From: Candidatus Acetatifactor stercoripullorum
GTDB lineage: Bacteria; Bacillota; Clostridia; Lachnospirales; Lachnospiraceae
Assembly: GCA_019114005.1 (NCBI GenBank)
Contig: DXGH01000037.1
Span: 1 to 42,477, forward strand
Reading direction: 5' to 3'
Length of the DNA: 42,477 nt
This document shows, one piece after another, positions 7,205 to 15,402 of the stretch (position 1 is the first letter of the stretch; each line of letters starts with the position of its first letter). A program made the translations under genes and the position numbers. The notes under the pieces are model-generated. The model ran no database searches, was not told where the DNA came from, and saw only the letters and a list, made by a program, of their open reading frames with translations.

Positions 7205-8044
7205 CTATACTAAGGTCATAAACCACTCCACTGTCTTGGGATCATAGTGGGAGAAGAACAGGCTTTCTCCTCCGTCCAGCTCTTCGATTCTGGACATCTC
7301 CTCCGGAGTCAGCTCAAAGTCAAAGACATTGAAATTCTCCTCCATCCTTTCCTTATGGGTGGATTTAGGGATAACTACCACATCGCTTTGAATCAAAAAC
7401 CGCAGGGCTGTCTGGGCCGTGGTCTTTCCATGGGCCGCACCGATCTCCTTCAACACAGGATTGTTGAAGTAATCGTTCTTCCCTTCCGCAAAGGGTCCCC
7501 AGGATTCGATCTGGGCGCCGTTCTTCTTCAGGTATTCCTTGGCCAGCTTCTGCTGCTGGAACACATGGGTCTCCACCTGATTCACAGCAGGTTTGATCTC
7601 TGCAAAATGATGCAGGTCCAAAAATCTGTCGGGATAAAAATTAGATACTCCGATGGCCCGTACCTTGCCCTCCTTGTACGCTTCCTCCATAGCCCGGTAG
7701 GTTCCATAATAATCCCCAAAGGGCTGATGAATCAGCAGCAGATCAATATATGACGTCTGCAGCTTGGCCAGAGATTCTTCAATGGACGCTTTTGCCTTTT
7801 CATAGCCTGCATTGCTGATCCACACCTTTGTGGTGATAAAAAGCTCTTCTCTGGGCACGCCGCACTTTGCAATGGCATTTCCTACGCCCTCCTCATTTGC
7901 ATAGGCCTGGGCTGTATCAATAGAACGATATCCTACGCTTATAGCATCCAGAACACACCTTTCTGCCTCAGCGGGATCTACCTGATAAACTCCGTAGCCC
8001 AGCATCGGCATTTTTACCCCATTGTTTAATGTAACATATTCCAT
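7205..8044 (-). CDS. Aldo/keto reductase
   Basis: 279 residues, a typical single-domain AKR TIM barrel. The catalytic tetrad is visible: D43 and Y48 in SIDTAQAY, K73 in ITTKVW and H106 in LLIHQP. The NADPH-binding end IPKSTHKERMEENFNVFDFELT is present. The ATG at 8044 is used because AGGAGG lies 10 bases upstream; an in-frame ATG at 8092 would span that site. It reduces aldehydes or ketones with NADPH in the cytoplasm; substrate not determinable. It is the second gene of an operon, 31 bases after a flavodoxin gene, which suggests a redox stress or detoxification role under the divergent LysR regulator. Confidence 0.92.
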   Translation of the reverse strand: MEYVTLNNGVKMPMLGYGVYQVDPAEAERCVLDAISVGYRSIDTAQAYANEEGVGNAIAKCGVPREELFITTKVWISNAGYEKAKASIEESLAKLQTSYIDLLLIHQPFGDYYGTYRAMEEAYKEGKVRAIGVSNFYPDRFLDLHHFAEIKPAVNQVETHVFQQQKLAKEYLKKNGAQIESWGPFAEGKNDYFNNPVLKEIGAAHGKTTAQTALRFLIQSDVVVIPKSTHKERMEENFNVFDFELTPEEMSRIEELDGGESLFFSHYDPKTVEWFMTLV

Positions 8045-8075
8045 ATCCAAGTCTCCTCCTATTCTTCCTTCAATT

Positions 8076-8579
8076 TTAAATCCATTTTTCAATATCCTTC
8101 CTGGCGCGGTTCACGCTTCCTCCGTGAATCGCAAGTCCCTTTTCCACCTTTGCTTTTGGGCACAGCCGTTTGATATCGCTCTCGCTGCTTCCCATTCCGC
8201 TTCCTTCATGGGTACAAAAGGGCTTGATGGTTTTGCCGCTGAAGTCAAAATGCTCCAGAAAAGTAAACACGGCCATAGGCATGGTGCTCCAATAATTGGG
8301 ATACCCCAGATAAATGGTGTCATATTCGTCAATGCTGTCAGGATAAGCCTTAAGCTCCGGACGGGCGTCACGCTTCTGATCCGACTGCGCCTGCGCAATG
8401 CACTCGTTATAGCTCTTTGGATAATCCTGAATCTGCTCAATTTTGAACACATCCGCACCCGTCAACTCTTTGATCATACCAGCAGCCACTTCTGTGTTGC
8501 CCACATCCAGGGTCTTAAGCATACCGTTTACATAATTCTCACCGGCTCTGGAATAAAAGGCAATCAATTTTTTTGACAT
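8076..8579 (-). CDS. Flavodoxin-family protein
   Basis: 167 residues. The FMN phosphate-binding loop is FYSRAGENYVNG near the N-terminus, the second flavin loop is YLGYPNYWSTMPMAV (about 92-106), and CTHEGSGMGSSESDI contributes the third. These place it with the short flavodoxin_4-type proteins that act as electron carriers or small flavin reductases. First gene of a two-gene operon with an aldo/keto reductase; the LysR gene is divergent. Its own -10 (8610-8615 on the minus strand, TATAAT) lacks a good -35, consistent with activator dependence. Confidence 0.85.
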   Translation of the reverse strand: MSKKLIAFYSRAGENYVNGMLKTLDVGNTEVAAGMIKELTGADVFKIEQIQDYPKSYNECIAQAQSDQKRDARPELKAYPDSIDEYDTIYLGYPNYWSTMPMAVFTFLEHFDFSGKTIKPFCTHEGSGMGSSESDIKRLCPKAKVEKGLAIHGGSVNRARKDIEKWI

Positions 8580-8627
8580 TTCCTTCCCTCCTTATCCTTT
8601 TGTGCTTTTATTATAACAGTACCTTTC

Positions 8628-8656
8628 TTGACACGGAATCTCCAGTCTGTTATTAT
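8628..8656 (+). promoter_or_regulatory. Promoter of the LysR gene
   Basis: TTGACA (8628-8633), 17 bases, TATTAT (8651-8656) on the plus strand. It sits back-to-back with the flavodoxin -10 at 8610-8615, so the two promoters interleave. Confidence 0.75.
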
Positions 8657-8659
8657 TGT

Positions 8660-8676
8660 ATAAACTGATAGTTTAT
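8660..8676. promoter_or_regulatory. Candidate LysR autoregulatory operator
   Basis: Perfect dyad ATAAACT-GAT-AGTTTAT. It covers the expected transcription start of the LysR gene, a position suited to autorepression, and has the T-N11-A form of LysR-type sites. Confidence 0.5.
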
Positions 8677-8698
8677 GCTTTTTTATGGGAGGACTGCT

Positions 8699-9595
8699 GT
8701 GTACAATCCACTTTTAGATACCTTTATTGCCGTCTGCGACTGCGGCAGCTTTACCAAGGCGGCGGAACTTCTGTTTATTTCCCCCACCGCCGTTATGAAA
8801 CAAATGAATTCCCTGGAGGAGCACCTGGATTTAAAGCTCATTGAGCGCTCTCCGTCCGGAATCCGCCTGACTCAGGCCGGAACCGTTATTTACCGTGACG
8901 CAAAGTTTTTGATGGACTATTCCAAAAAGTCCATTGCCAGCGCAAAAGCGGCCCTTTACGCGGACGACACTACCTTCTGCGTGGGCACCTCCCTGTTAAA
9001 CCCTGCAAAGCCCTTTATGGATTTATGGTATCGTGTGAACAAGGACTTTCCCCAGTATAAGCTCCATCTTGTCCCTTTTGAGGACAATCACGAGGGTATT
9101 TTATCGGAAATTGAAAAGCTGGGAGAAAAATTTGATTTTCTGATCGGCGTGTGCGACTCAAAGGAATGGCTTTCCCGCTGTCATTTTCTGCCCCTTGGCC
9201 AGTATCAAAAAATGATAGCAGTCTCAAGAGAACACAGGCTTGCTCAAAAAAGCCGCATAGATATAGAAGATTTGTATGGGGAAACCCTGATGATGGTGCA
9301 GCGCGGAGATTCTGGGACAAATGATTTTATCAGGAATGATATAGAGAAAAATCATCCCAAAATTCAGATTGAGGACACGCCTCCCTTTTATGATCTCTCC
9401 GTGTTTAACCGCTGTGCAGAGACAGGAAAGGCGCTCCTGACCATAGAATGCTGGACGGAGGTTCACCCGGGGCTTGTCACCCTTCCGGTAAACTGGGATT
9501 ATAATATCCCCTACGGTCTGCTCTATAGTCTGGATGCGCCCGATGATGTGCTGAGATTGGTGAAGGCTGCAAAAGCCCTGACGAATTTTGATTAG
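8699..9595 (+). CDS. LysR-family transcriptional regulator
   Basis: 298 residues. The N-terminal winged helix is standard LysR (LLDTFIAVCDCGSFTKAAELLFISPTAVMKQMNSLEEHL). It is followed by LKLIERSPSGIRLTQAG and an effector-binding domain from about residue 90. The start is taken as GTG at 8699 because GGGAGG lies 6 bases upstream; the ATG at 8675 would overlap the operator dyad and lacks a ribosome site. It is divergent from the flavodoxin/aldo-keto reductase operon and very probably controls it. Its stop codon overlaps that of the convergent AraC gene by four bases. Confidence 0.9.
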   Translation: MYNPLLDTFIAVCDCGSFTKAAELLFISPTAVMKQMNSLEEHLDLKLIERSPSGIRLTQAGTVIYRDAKFLMDYSKKSIASAKAALYADDTTFCVGTSLLNPAKPFMDLWYRVNKDFPQYKLHLVPFEDNHEGILSEIEKLGEKFDFLIGVCDSKEWLSRCHFLPLGQYQKMIAVSREHRLAQKSRIDIEDLYGETLMMVQRGDSGTNDFIRNDIEKNHPKIQIEDTPPFYDLSVFNRCAETGKALLTIECWTEVHPGLVTLPVNWDYNIPYGLLYSLDAPDDVLRLVKAAKALTNFD

Positions 9596-10566
9596 CCTGC
9601 CGGACTGTCCGGATTTATGGCTCTGTCCGTCAAAGAGCTGCGGATATCCTCTTTGGGAGCCGCTCCAAACATTTTCCGATAATCTCTGATAAACTGGGAG
9701 AGACTTTCATACCCTACCTCAAGGGACGCTTCCGTCACATTTTTCTTTTCATCCAGCATCAGCCGCCTGGCCTCCGTAAGCCGCAGCCGCTTCTGGCACT
9801 GCAGCGGCCCCATTCCCACAGCGCTTTTAAATTTCTGATGAAAGAGGGAAACACTCATGTTTCTCTGTTCTGCCAGCTCTTCCACCGTAAATGAACTGCG
9901 GAAATTCTCTTTAATCCAGCTGTTAGCCTGATAAATCTCCTCTGCCTGTCCGATGGCCGCAATGCTCTGCAGAAACTGCTTTCCACAGGAGCCGCAAAGG
10001 ATATAGTAGATAACCTCCTTCATTGTATTTTTTCGCAGAAATTCAGACCAGACCTTCTCCTTCCTTACAGAAAAAAGCCTGTAAACAGACTCTGGCACTG
10101 CCCGGTCTGACGCCGCCATTTCCTGCTCCTTCATGGCTTCGCCCGCAATCCTTTCCGTCAGGTCATTGTCTAAGGCCAAAACCGCTGTTATCACGTCGTG
10201 AACAGTAAACTCAACAGAAAGGGCCAAAAAATCCTGCTGCCGGGAAAAGGCTAAAACAGACCCAAAAAGGGGCGTATCGATCTTCGAGACAGAGTACTGG
10301 CCCGCCATATAGTCCAGCATTCCCGAGGGGGTATAAAGCCTGAGCATACCGTCAAGCACAAGATAAAGATAGGGATTTTCTGTCTTGGGCATTTCAATCT
10401 TCCCCCGGGTGAAACGCCAGGCCGTTACAAAGGGAATATTCGTTTTATTTTCTCCTTCTCCCAAAGAAAGATCCCGCACCTGAGCCTGTAATTTTTCAAG
10501 GGCTGTATTCATATTCTCTCCCACGTATCCTTCCCTGCTATTCCCTTCTATTGGGGTGCCTGCCAT
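9592..10566 (-). CDS. AraC-family transcriptional regulator
   Basis: 324 residues. An N-terminal AraC_N/cupin-like domain (about 35-200) precedes two C-terminal helix-turn-helix motifs. The first is FTVEELAEQRNMSVSLFHQKFKSAVGMGPLQ; the second, NVTEASLEVGYESLSQFIRDYRKMFGAAP, ends in the diagnostic FxRxYxxxFG pattern. The ATG at 10566 shares a base with the glycerate kinase stop (TAATG), favouring coupled translation. An internal ATG at 10512 with GGGAGAG upstream is an alternative. Regulation of the upstream glycerate kinase operon is likely by position. No terminator separates it from the convergent LysR gene. Confidence 0.88.
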   Translation of the reverse strand: MAGTPIEGNSREGYVGENMNTALEKLQAQVRDLSLGEGENKTNIPFVTAWRFTRGKIEMPKTENPYLYLVLDGMLRLYTPSGMLDYMAGQYSVSKIDTPLFGSVLAFSRQQDFLALSVEFTVHDVITAVLALDNDLTERIAGEAMKEQEMAASDRAVPESVYRLFSVRKEKVWSEFLRKNTMKEVIYYILCGSCGKQFLQSIAAIGQAEEIYQANSWIKENFRSSFTVEELAEQRNMSVSLFHQKFKSAVGMGPLQCQKRLRLTEARRLMLDEKKNVTEASLEVGYESLSQFIRDYRKMFGAAPKEDIRSSLTDRAINPDSPAG

Positions 10567-11810
10567 TATGTCCGCTCCCGCCTTTTGATAAGCAGCACCG
10601 CAACATCGTTTACGTTGGTTCCTGTGGGTCCCGTAACCACAAGCCCGTCCGCCGCCTGCAGCGCATAATAAGCATTGTTATCCCTTAATGTCTGGTAAAT
10701 GTCTATTCCCGCAGCTTTCAGTCTGCAGGCGGTATGCGCATCCACAATTCCTCCTGCCGCGTCCGTGGGGCCGTCCGTTCCGTCAGAGCCCACGCTGAAA
10801 ATGCACACCTCATGGAGCCCCATAAGGCCCTCCGCCGCTGAAAGAGCCAGCTCCTGATTTCTTCCGCCCTTTCCTGTGCCCGACAGATGCACTACGGTTT
10901 CTCCTCCTGCAATAAAGGCAAGGCTCTTTCCTGTCTTATCATGGGTCCTGGCAATCGCGGACAAAAAGGAACCTGCCTCCTTTGCCTCACAGCTTAAAGA
11001 ATCTGTCAAAATCTGTGTCTCATAGCCAAGCTCCCGGCATTTGCCCGCAGCCGCTTCGCACAAAAGCTTCACATCTCCAATCATACAATAGCTGGTGTTT
11101 TCCAGTCTTTTCGGTGTTTCCTGTCTGAGGGCATTTTCCGCCTCTGCGCTAAGCCGTATCCCATATTTTTTCACAATCTCCATGGCCTGGCCTCTTGTGC
11201 TCAGATCCACACAGGCAGGACCGGAGCCTATGCTGTCCAGGCGGCCTCCCACCACATCGCTCAATATGACTGAATGCACATGAGCAGGCATACACCACCT
11301 GGCAAACCGCCCTCCCTTTACGCAGGATAAATGCTTGCGCACAATGTTTATCTCCGTGATATCTGCCCCACAGGCTAAAAGCTGCTTTGTGATATCCAAA
11401 AGCTCTTCCCCCGGAATCATGGGTTTTTCAAATAAGGCAGAGGCGCCCCCGGAGAGCAGAAAGAGCACTTCGTCCTCTCTTGTCAGATTTTTTGTCAGCT
11501 CCAGCACTTTTTCGGCGGCCAGAAAGGAATTTTCATCCGGTGTCGGATGTCCTCCCTCAAAGCAGGAAAAGCCCTCCAGTTCACCCTTTATATGGCCATA
11601 CTTGGTAATGACAATTCCACTGTGAATCTGATCCCCAAGCACTTCTTTTGCAGCGGCGGCCATAGTATAGGCCGCCTTCCCCACAGAAACCACATACAGC
11701 CTTCCTGCAGGCGGCTTATACCCTTGCAATTCCCTTTTCACGCTCTCCCCCGGGAGGACCTGACGGATCGCGGCTTTTATGATCTCCTGTGCATCTCCAA
11801 GTACGCTCAT
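10566..11810 (-). CDS. Glycerate 2-kinase (GckA/TtuD type, MOFRL family)
   Basis: 414 residues. The N-terminal DUF4147 domain is marked by VSVGKAAYTMA, GGHPTPDENS and LFLLSGGASALFEKP. The C-terminal MOFRL domain carries FIAGGETVVHLSGTGKGGRNQELAL and SVGSDGTDGPTDAAGG. The enzyme phosphorylates glycerate to 2-phosphoglycerate with ATP, feeding lower glycolysis; in this class it is often tied to hydroxypyruvate, tartronate or serine breakdown. The start at 11810 has GGAGG 5 bases upstream; the frame is open to 11846. It is translationally coupled to an AraC gene, so control by a carbon source is likely. Confidence 0.88.
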   Translation of the reverse strand: MSVLGDAQEIIKAAIRQVLPGESVKRELQGYKPPAGRLYVVSVGKAAYTMAAAAKEVLGDQIHSGIVITKYGHIKGELEGFSCFEGGHPTPDENSFLAAEKVLELTKNLTREDEVLFLLSGGASALFEKPMIPGEELLDITKQLLACGADITEINIVRKHLSCVKGGRFARWCMPAHVHSVILSDVVGGRLDSIGSGPACVDLSTRGQAMEIVKKYGIRLSAEAENALRQETPKRLENTSYCMIGDVKLLCEAAAGKCRELGYETQILTDSLSCEAKEAGSFLSAIARTHDKTGKSLAFIAGGETVVHLSGTGKGGRNQELALSAAEGLMGLHEVCIFSVGSDGTDGPTDAAGGIVDAHTACRLKAAGIDIYQTLRDNNAYYALQAADGLVVTGPTGTNVNDVAVLLIKRRERT

Positions 11811-11896
11811 TTTCTCCTCCATTCCGAAGCGCAGCGTAGGAATCACGCAATATTCTCATGACCATATGTCTTTTACGCCAGCTTCCTTAAGCATAA

Positions 11897-11935
11897 AATA
11901 CGCCGTTTGGCGCCATGCGCTGCAAACGGCGTATT
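11897..11935 (-). terminator. Terminator after the DUF3829 lipoprotein gene
   Basis: 13-base arms AATACGCCGTTTG / CAAACGGCGTATT, just downstream of the lipoprotein stop at 11940. The minus-strand product ends in TTTTATG. T-rich on both strands, so it may act both ways. Confidence 0.85.
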
Positions 11936-11939
11936 TTTA

Positions 11940-13019
11940 TCAACCATCCACAAATACAGTATTGTATTGATCGATACAGTCATCAAGCACCTCTTCAATA
12001 TGAATGATGCCGCCCAGATATTCCCGTCCCGGCTCCTCAATAGGCACTCCGCTCTCCACCTGGCTTATCATCCACTCCACCGACTGCACCAGACTTCCCA
12101 AAAGTCCATACATGGGTGTCTCCCCGAGAGATTCCGCCATAAGCTGGTTCTTATCCTGCACCGCCTCATCGTAAGCGGCCACGGTAGCTGCCAGTTCTTC
12201 ATACAAAGGACGGATGGGCGTCAAATCCAGCTCCGTGATGTTGTCGTCATACACACCCTGCGCATAGCACTCGTTCAACAGCTTCTGTGCCACTGTGATA
12301 GCATGGCTGGCATTATAGATAATCACTCTGCCCTCCGCCAGCATGTTCTCCTCATCTTTGGCTATGCGCTCTTCAGCCAAAGCAGAAATTTCATCCATAT
12401 ACTGATAAGCCAGCTCTGCAAAAGCTTCTGCATTGGCCTGAATCACCGTGTGGAATTCCTTTGCCTTGGCGTACTGGTTTTCTGCCACATCACTGCTTGA
12501 GGCAATCCCATCAAAGCTATCCATCAAGGACCGCATGGGCTCCGCAATTTCTGCCGTAAGCTGATCCAAGGTTCCAAAATCCGGCTCCATCTCTGATACC
12601 GCCAGCGCATCATCAATGATGTCGCTGTTAAAATAGGAAATCCCGTACTTGTATTCATAGGGGCTGTCCGCCACAAAGCTGAATTCATCTGCGTACTCAA
12701 CCACCAGATAATAGTTGCTGATATTTTCCAGCAGCTCCGCCATGTAGTTATTCATCTCCACATAGATGTTATACTTGATCAAGTCCATGGTTTCCGGATC
12801 GATTTCATCCGCAGCCTCCTCCGTAGAAGCCTCCGCCACAGTCTCTGCTGCAGGTGTCTCCTGACTTGTCTGTGCGGTGCCTTCCGTTGTCTGGTCCTGA
12901 TCCGCACCCCTTCTTAAAGCTCCTGTTTCCATATTCTGACAGCCGGTCAAAAGAAACGCTGCACACAAAAGCAGCATAGCCAAAACAGTCACCGTAAAAG
13001 TACTCTTCCTTTTTCTCAT
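11940..13019 (-). CDS. DUF3829 (YiiG-like) lipoprotein
   Basis: 359 residues. It starts with a basic MRKRK segment, a hydrophobic stretch and the lipobox LLTGC, giving lipidated Cys27. A Thr/Glu/Ala-rich linker (about 30-75) follows, then an all-helical domain typical of DUF3829 with repeated YNxYVEMNNYMAELLENISNYY-like helices. It should be anchored on the outer face of the cytoplasmic membrane. No function is known. The ATG at 13019 is preferred over 13043 since it gives a standard signal peptide with AGGAG 9 bases upstream. It lies downstream of the pckA terminator and is probably expressed separately or by read-through. Confidence 0.75.
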   Translation of the reverse strand: MRKRKSTFTVTVLAMLLLCAAFLLTGCQNMETGALRRGADQDQTTEGTAQTSQETPAAETVAEASTEEAADEIDPETMDLIKYNIYVEMNNYMAELLENISNYYLVVEYADEFSFVADSPYEYKYGISYFNSDIIDDALAVSEMEPDFGTLDQLTAEIAEPMRSLMDSFDGIASSSDVAENQYAKAKEFHTVIQANAEAFAELAYQYMDEISALAEERIAKDEENMLAEGRVIIYNASHAITVAQKLLNECYAQGVYDDNITELDLTPIRPLYEELAATVAAYDEAVQDKNQLMAESLGETPMYGLLGSLVQSVEWMISQVESGVPIEEPGREYLGGIIHIEEVLDDCIDQYNTVFVDG

Positions 13020-13095
13020 CCCCTCATTCTCCTGTTCTTTCATTTTCTACCGTTTCCAGCAGCGGACGCCACGACTTGCCTGCCGCACATTCCCT

Positions 13096-13128
13096 GAAAA
13101 AATCGGGTGTGAAAAGCATCACACCCGA
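13096..13128 (-). terminator. Terminator of pckA
   Basis: Minus-strand stem TCGGGTGTGA / TCACACCCGA with a short loop, followed by TTTTTT, 25 bases after the pckA stop. Confidence 0.92.
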
Positions 13129-13153
13129 CAAAAAGCAGTCTGAATTTCTTCTA

Positions 13154-14764
13154 TTAAATCTGAGGACCAGCTGCAACCAGCGCCTTTCCAGCGTCGTTGC
13201 CCTCATATTTTGCAAAATTCTTGATGAATCTCTGGGCAAGATCCTTCGCCTTTGTCTCCCACTCGGAAGCGTCAGCGTAAGTATCTCTGGGGTCCAGAAT
13301 ATTGGTGTCCACACCGGGAAGCTCCGTAGGAACCTCAATGTTGAAGTACGGAATCTTCTTGGTAGGCGCATTGAGAATATCTCCGTTTAAGATGGCATCG
13401 ATGATACCACGGGTATCACGGATGGAAATACGCTTGCCTGTGCCGTTCCAGCCGGTATTTACCAGATAAGCCTTAGCGCCGCTCATCTCCATTCTCTTTA
13501 CAAGCTCCTCAGCATACTTTGTAGGATGCAGCTCAAGGAAAGCCTGTCCAAAGCAAGCGGAGAAGGTAGGGGTAGGCTCTGTGATGCCGCGCTCCGTACC
13601 AGCAAGCTTTGCGGTAAAGCCGGACAGGAAATAATACTGGGTCTGCTCCGGTGTCAGAATGGATACAGGAGGAAGTACGCCAAATGCGTCTGCGGACAGG
13701 AAAATTACATTCTTAGCCGCCGGTGCAGAGGATACAGGACGTACAATCTTCTCAATGTGGTCAATGGGATAGGACACACGAGTGTTCTCCGTTACGCTCT
13801 TATCGGTAAAGTCGATCTTGCCGTCCGCATCCAGAGTTACGTTCTCCAAAAGAGCGTTTCTCTTGATTGCATTGTAGATATCAGGCTCAGAATCCTTGTC
13901 CAGATCAATTACCTTTGCATAGCAGCCGCCCTCAAAGTTAAATACGCCGTTGTCATCCCAGCCGTGCTCGTCATCGCCGATCAGCAGACGCTTAGGGTCT
14001 GTGGAAAGGGTGGTCTTGCCTGTTCCGGAAAGGCCGAAGAAGATTGCGGTATTCTCGCCGTTCATATCTGTGTTTGCAGAGCAGTGCATGGAAGCGATGC
14101 CCTTAAGCGGCAGATAATAATTCATCATGGAGAACATACCCTTCTTCATCTCTCCGCCATACCATGTGTTCACAATTACCTGCTCACGGCTTGTAATATT
14201 GAACATAACTGCGGTCTCAGAATTCAGGCCCAGCTCCTTATAATTTTCAACCTTTGCCTTGGAGGCATTGTATACAACAAAGTCAGGCTCAAAATTCTCA
14301 AGCTCCTCTGCAGTGGGCTGAATGAACATATTGGTAACAAAGTGAGCCTGCCATGCCACCTCAACGATGAAACGGATTGCCATGCGGGTATCCTTGTTTG
14401 CACCGCAGAATGCGTCCACCACGTAAAGCTTCTTGTTGGAAAGCTCCTTCAGCGCGATTTCCTTCACTGTGTCCCATGCTTCCTGGGTAGCGGGATGATT
14501 GTCGTTTTTATACTCGTCAGAGGTCCACCAGACAGTATCCTTTGAATTCTCATCCATAACGATAAACTTATCCTTAGGGGAACGCCCTGTATATTCACCG
14601 GTCATTACATTCACTGCGCCAAGCTCGCTGACCTGTCCCTTTTCATAGCCTGTCAGCTCCGGTTTGGTTTCTTCTTCAAACAATACTTCATAAGAAGGAT
14701 TGTGCACAATCTCTGTGGTTCCTGTAATGCCATACTTGCTTAAATTAATTTCTGCCATCTGCAT
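13154..14764 (-). CDS. pckA: Phosphoenolpyruvate carboxykinase (ATP)
   Basis: 536 residues, the normal length. Signature elements are present: [14 protein letters not shown] (substrate loop), Walker A-like GLSGTGKTT (residues 244-252), kinase-2 [24 protein letters not shown] and the C-terminal [17 protein letters not shown]. It interconverts oxaloacetate plus ATP with PEP, CO2 and ADP. In fermentative anaerobes it serves gluconeogenesis or CO2-fixing oxaloacetate formation. The first ATG follows AGAGAGG; a second ATG two codons later is possible. Single-gene unit with its own promoter and terminator. Confidence 0.97.
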   Translation of the reverse strand: MQMAEINLSKYGITGTTEIVHNPSYEVLFEEETKPELTGYEKGQVSELGAVNVMTGEYTGRSPKDKFIVMDENSKDTVWWTSDEYKNDNHPATQEAWDTVKEIALKELSNKKLYVVDAFCGANKDTRMAIRFIVEVAWQAHFVTNMFIQPTAEELENFEPDFVVYNASKAKVENYKELGLNSETAVMFNITSREQVIVNTWYGGEMKKGMFSMMNYYLPLKGIASMHCSANTDMNGENTAIFFGLSGTGKTTLSTDPKRLLIGDDEHGWDDNGVFNFEGGCYAKVIDLDKDSEPDIYNAIKRNALLENVTLDADGKIDFTDKSVTENTRVSYPIDHIEKIVRPVSSAPAAKNVIFLSADAFGVLPPVSILTPEQTQYYFLSGFTAKLAGTERGITEPTPTFSACFGQAFLELHPTKYAEELVKRMEMSGAKAYLVNTGWNGTGKRISIRDTRGIIDAILNGDILNAPTKKIPYFNIEVPTELPGVDTNILDPRDTYADASEWETKAKDLAQRFIKNFAKYEGNDAGKALVAAGPQI

Positions 14765-14817
14765 TTAACCTCTCTTTTCTTTATGTAGAAACGGAACCTC
14801 CCGCTTCCCTATCCTTA

Positions 14818-14845
14818 ATTATACATAATCAGCCAATTAAATCAA
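14818..14845 (-). promoter_or_regulatory. Promoter of pckA
   Basis: TTGATT (14840-14845), 16-base spacer, perfect TATAAT (14818-14823) on the minus strand, giving a leader of about 45 bases. Confidence 0.75.
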
Positions 14846-14872
14846 CAAAAAATCGCTTTGTTTTATTAAATG

Positions 14873-15400
14873 TTAAGATTCCTCATCGTCCATCACTCTC
14901 CATGCCTTTCCGAAATTTACATCCCGGAACAATGCGGTAAGGCCGGTAATCTGCTTAAGCCGCAGTATCTCATCCTTGTCCATACCCAGATGCTTGGAAA
15001 TCCATGCGTCGGAGCGTCCCAGCTCATGAAGCTCCTTTATGATATTGCTCATAAGATCCACATCGTGAGAGCCCCTGGCCCGGTTGTGCCGGATGGTGCT
15101 GGCCATCCGGCAGTCCATAGGTTTATCTATAACAGAAACAGGCATTCTGCCCTTCTCTCTCTCATAGATATCGGGATAATCCAGCATAATCCGGTAGCGG
15201 TGGAAGCCGTCTACAATCACATAGGTGTCCTTCTCCTTATCGTGGTAGCAGACAATGGGCATGGTATACCCATCCTCCTTGATGCTGTCATAGAGGAGCT
15301 TCATTTCGGGAGGCGCCACTGCGTTGGGGTTGTAAGTGTTGGGCTCTATTTTTTCTATAGGAACGGAAATCACGTTATAAACAGGGCTTACGAATGTCAT
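14873..15400 (-). CDS. ibrB: IbrB-like ParB/sulfiredoxin-fold protein
   Basis: 175 residues. The ParB N-terminal/sulfiredoxin-like domain occupies about 8-110: VPIEKIEPNTYNPN, then SIKEDGYTMPIVCY, and VDGFHRYR containing DGFHR (64-68), the nucleotide-binding GxxR-type motif. An HTH-like segment (SDAWISKHLGMDKDEILRLKQ) follows. In E. coli, IbrA and IbrB are regulators required for expression of immunoglobulin-binding proteins, but their biochemistry is unresolved. Two bases separate the ibrA stop from this ATG, with AAGGAG inside the end of ibrA. The DGFHR motif recalls DGQHR of DndB in DNA phosphorothioation systems. Confidence 0.8.
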   Translation of the reverse strand: MTFVSPVYNVISVPIEKIEPNTYNPNAVAPPEMKLLYDSIKEDGYTMPIVCYHDKEKDTYVIVDGFHRYRIMLDYPDIYEREKGRMPVSVIDKPMDCRMASTIRHNRARGSHDVDLMSNIIKELHELGRSDAWISKHLGMDKDEILRLKQITGLTALFRDVNFGKAWRVMDDEES

Positions 15401-15402
15401 GG

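Noticed and set aside
13526..14545. 339-codon open frame antisense to pckA
   Set aside because: It lies wholly opposite a fully conserved enzyme gene; the Cys/Leu-rich product is typical of antisense frames.
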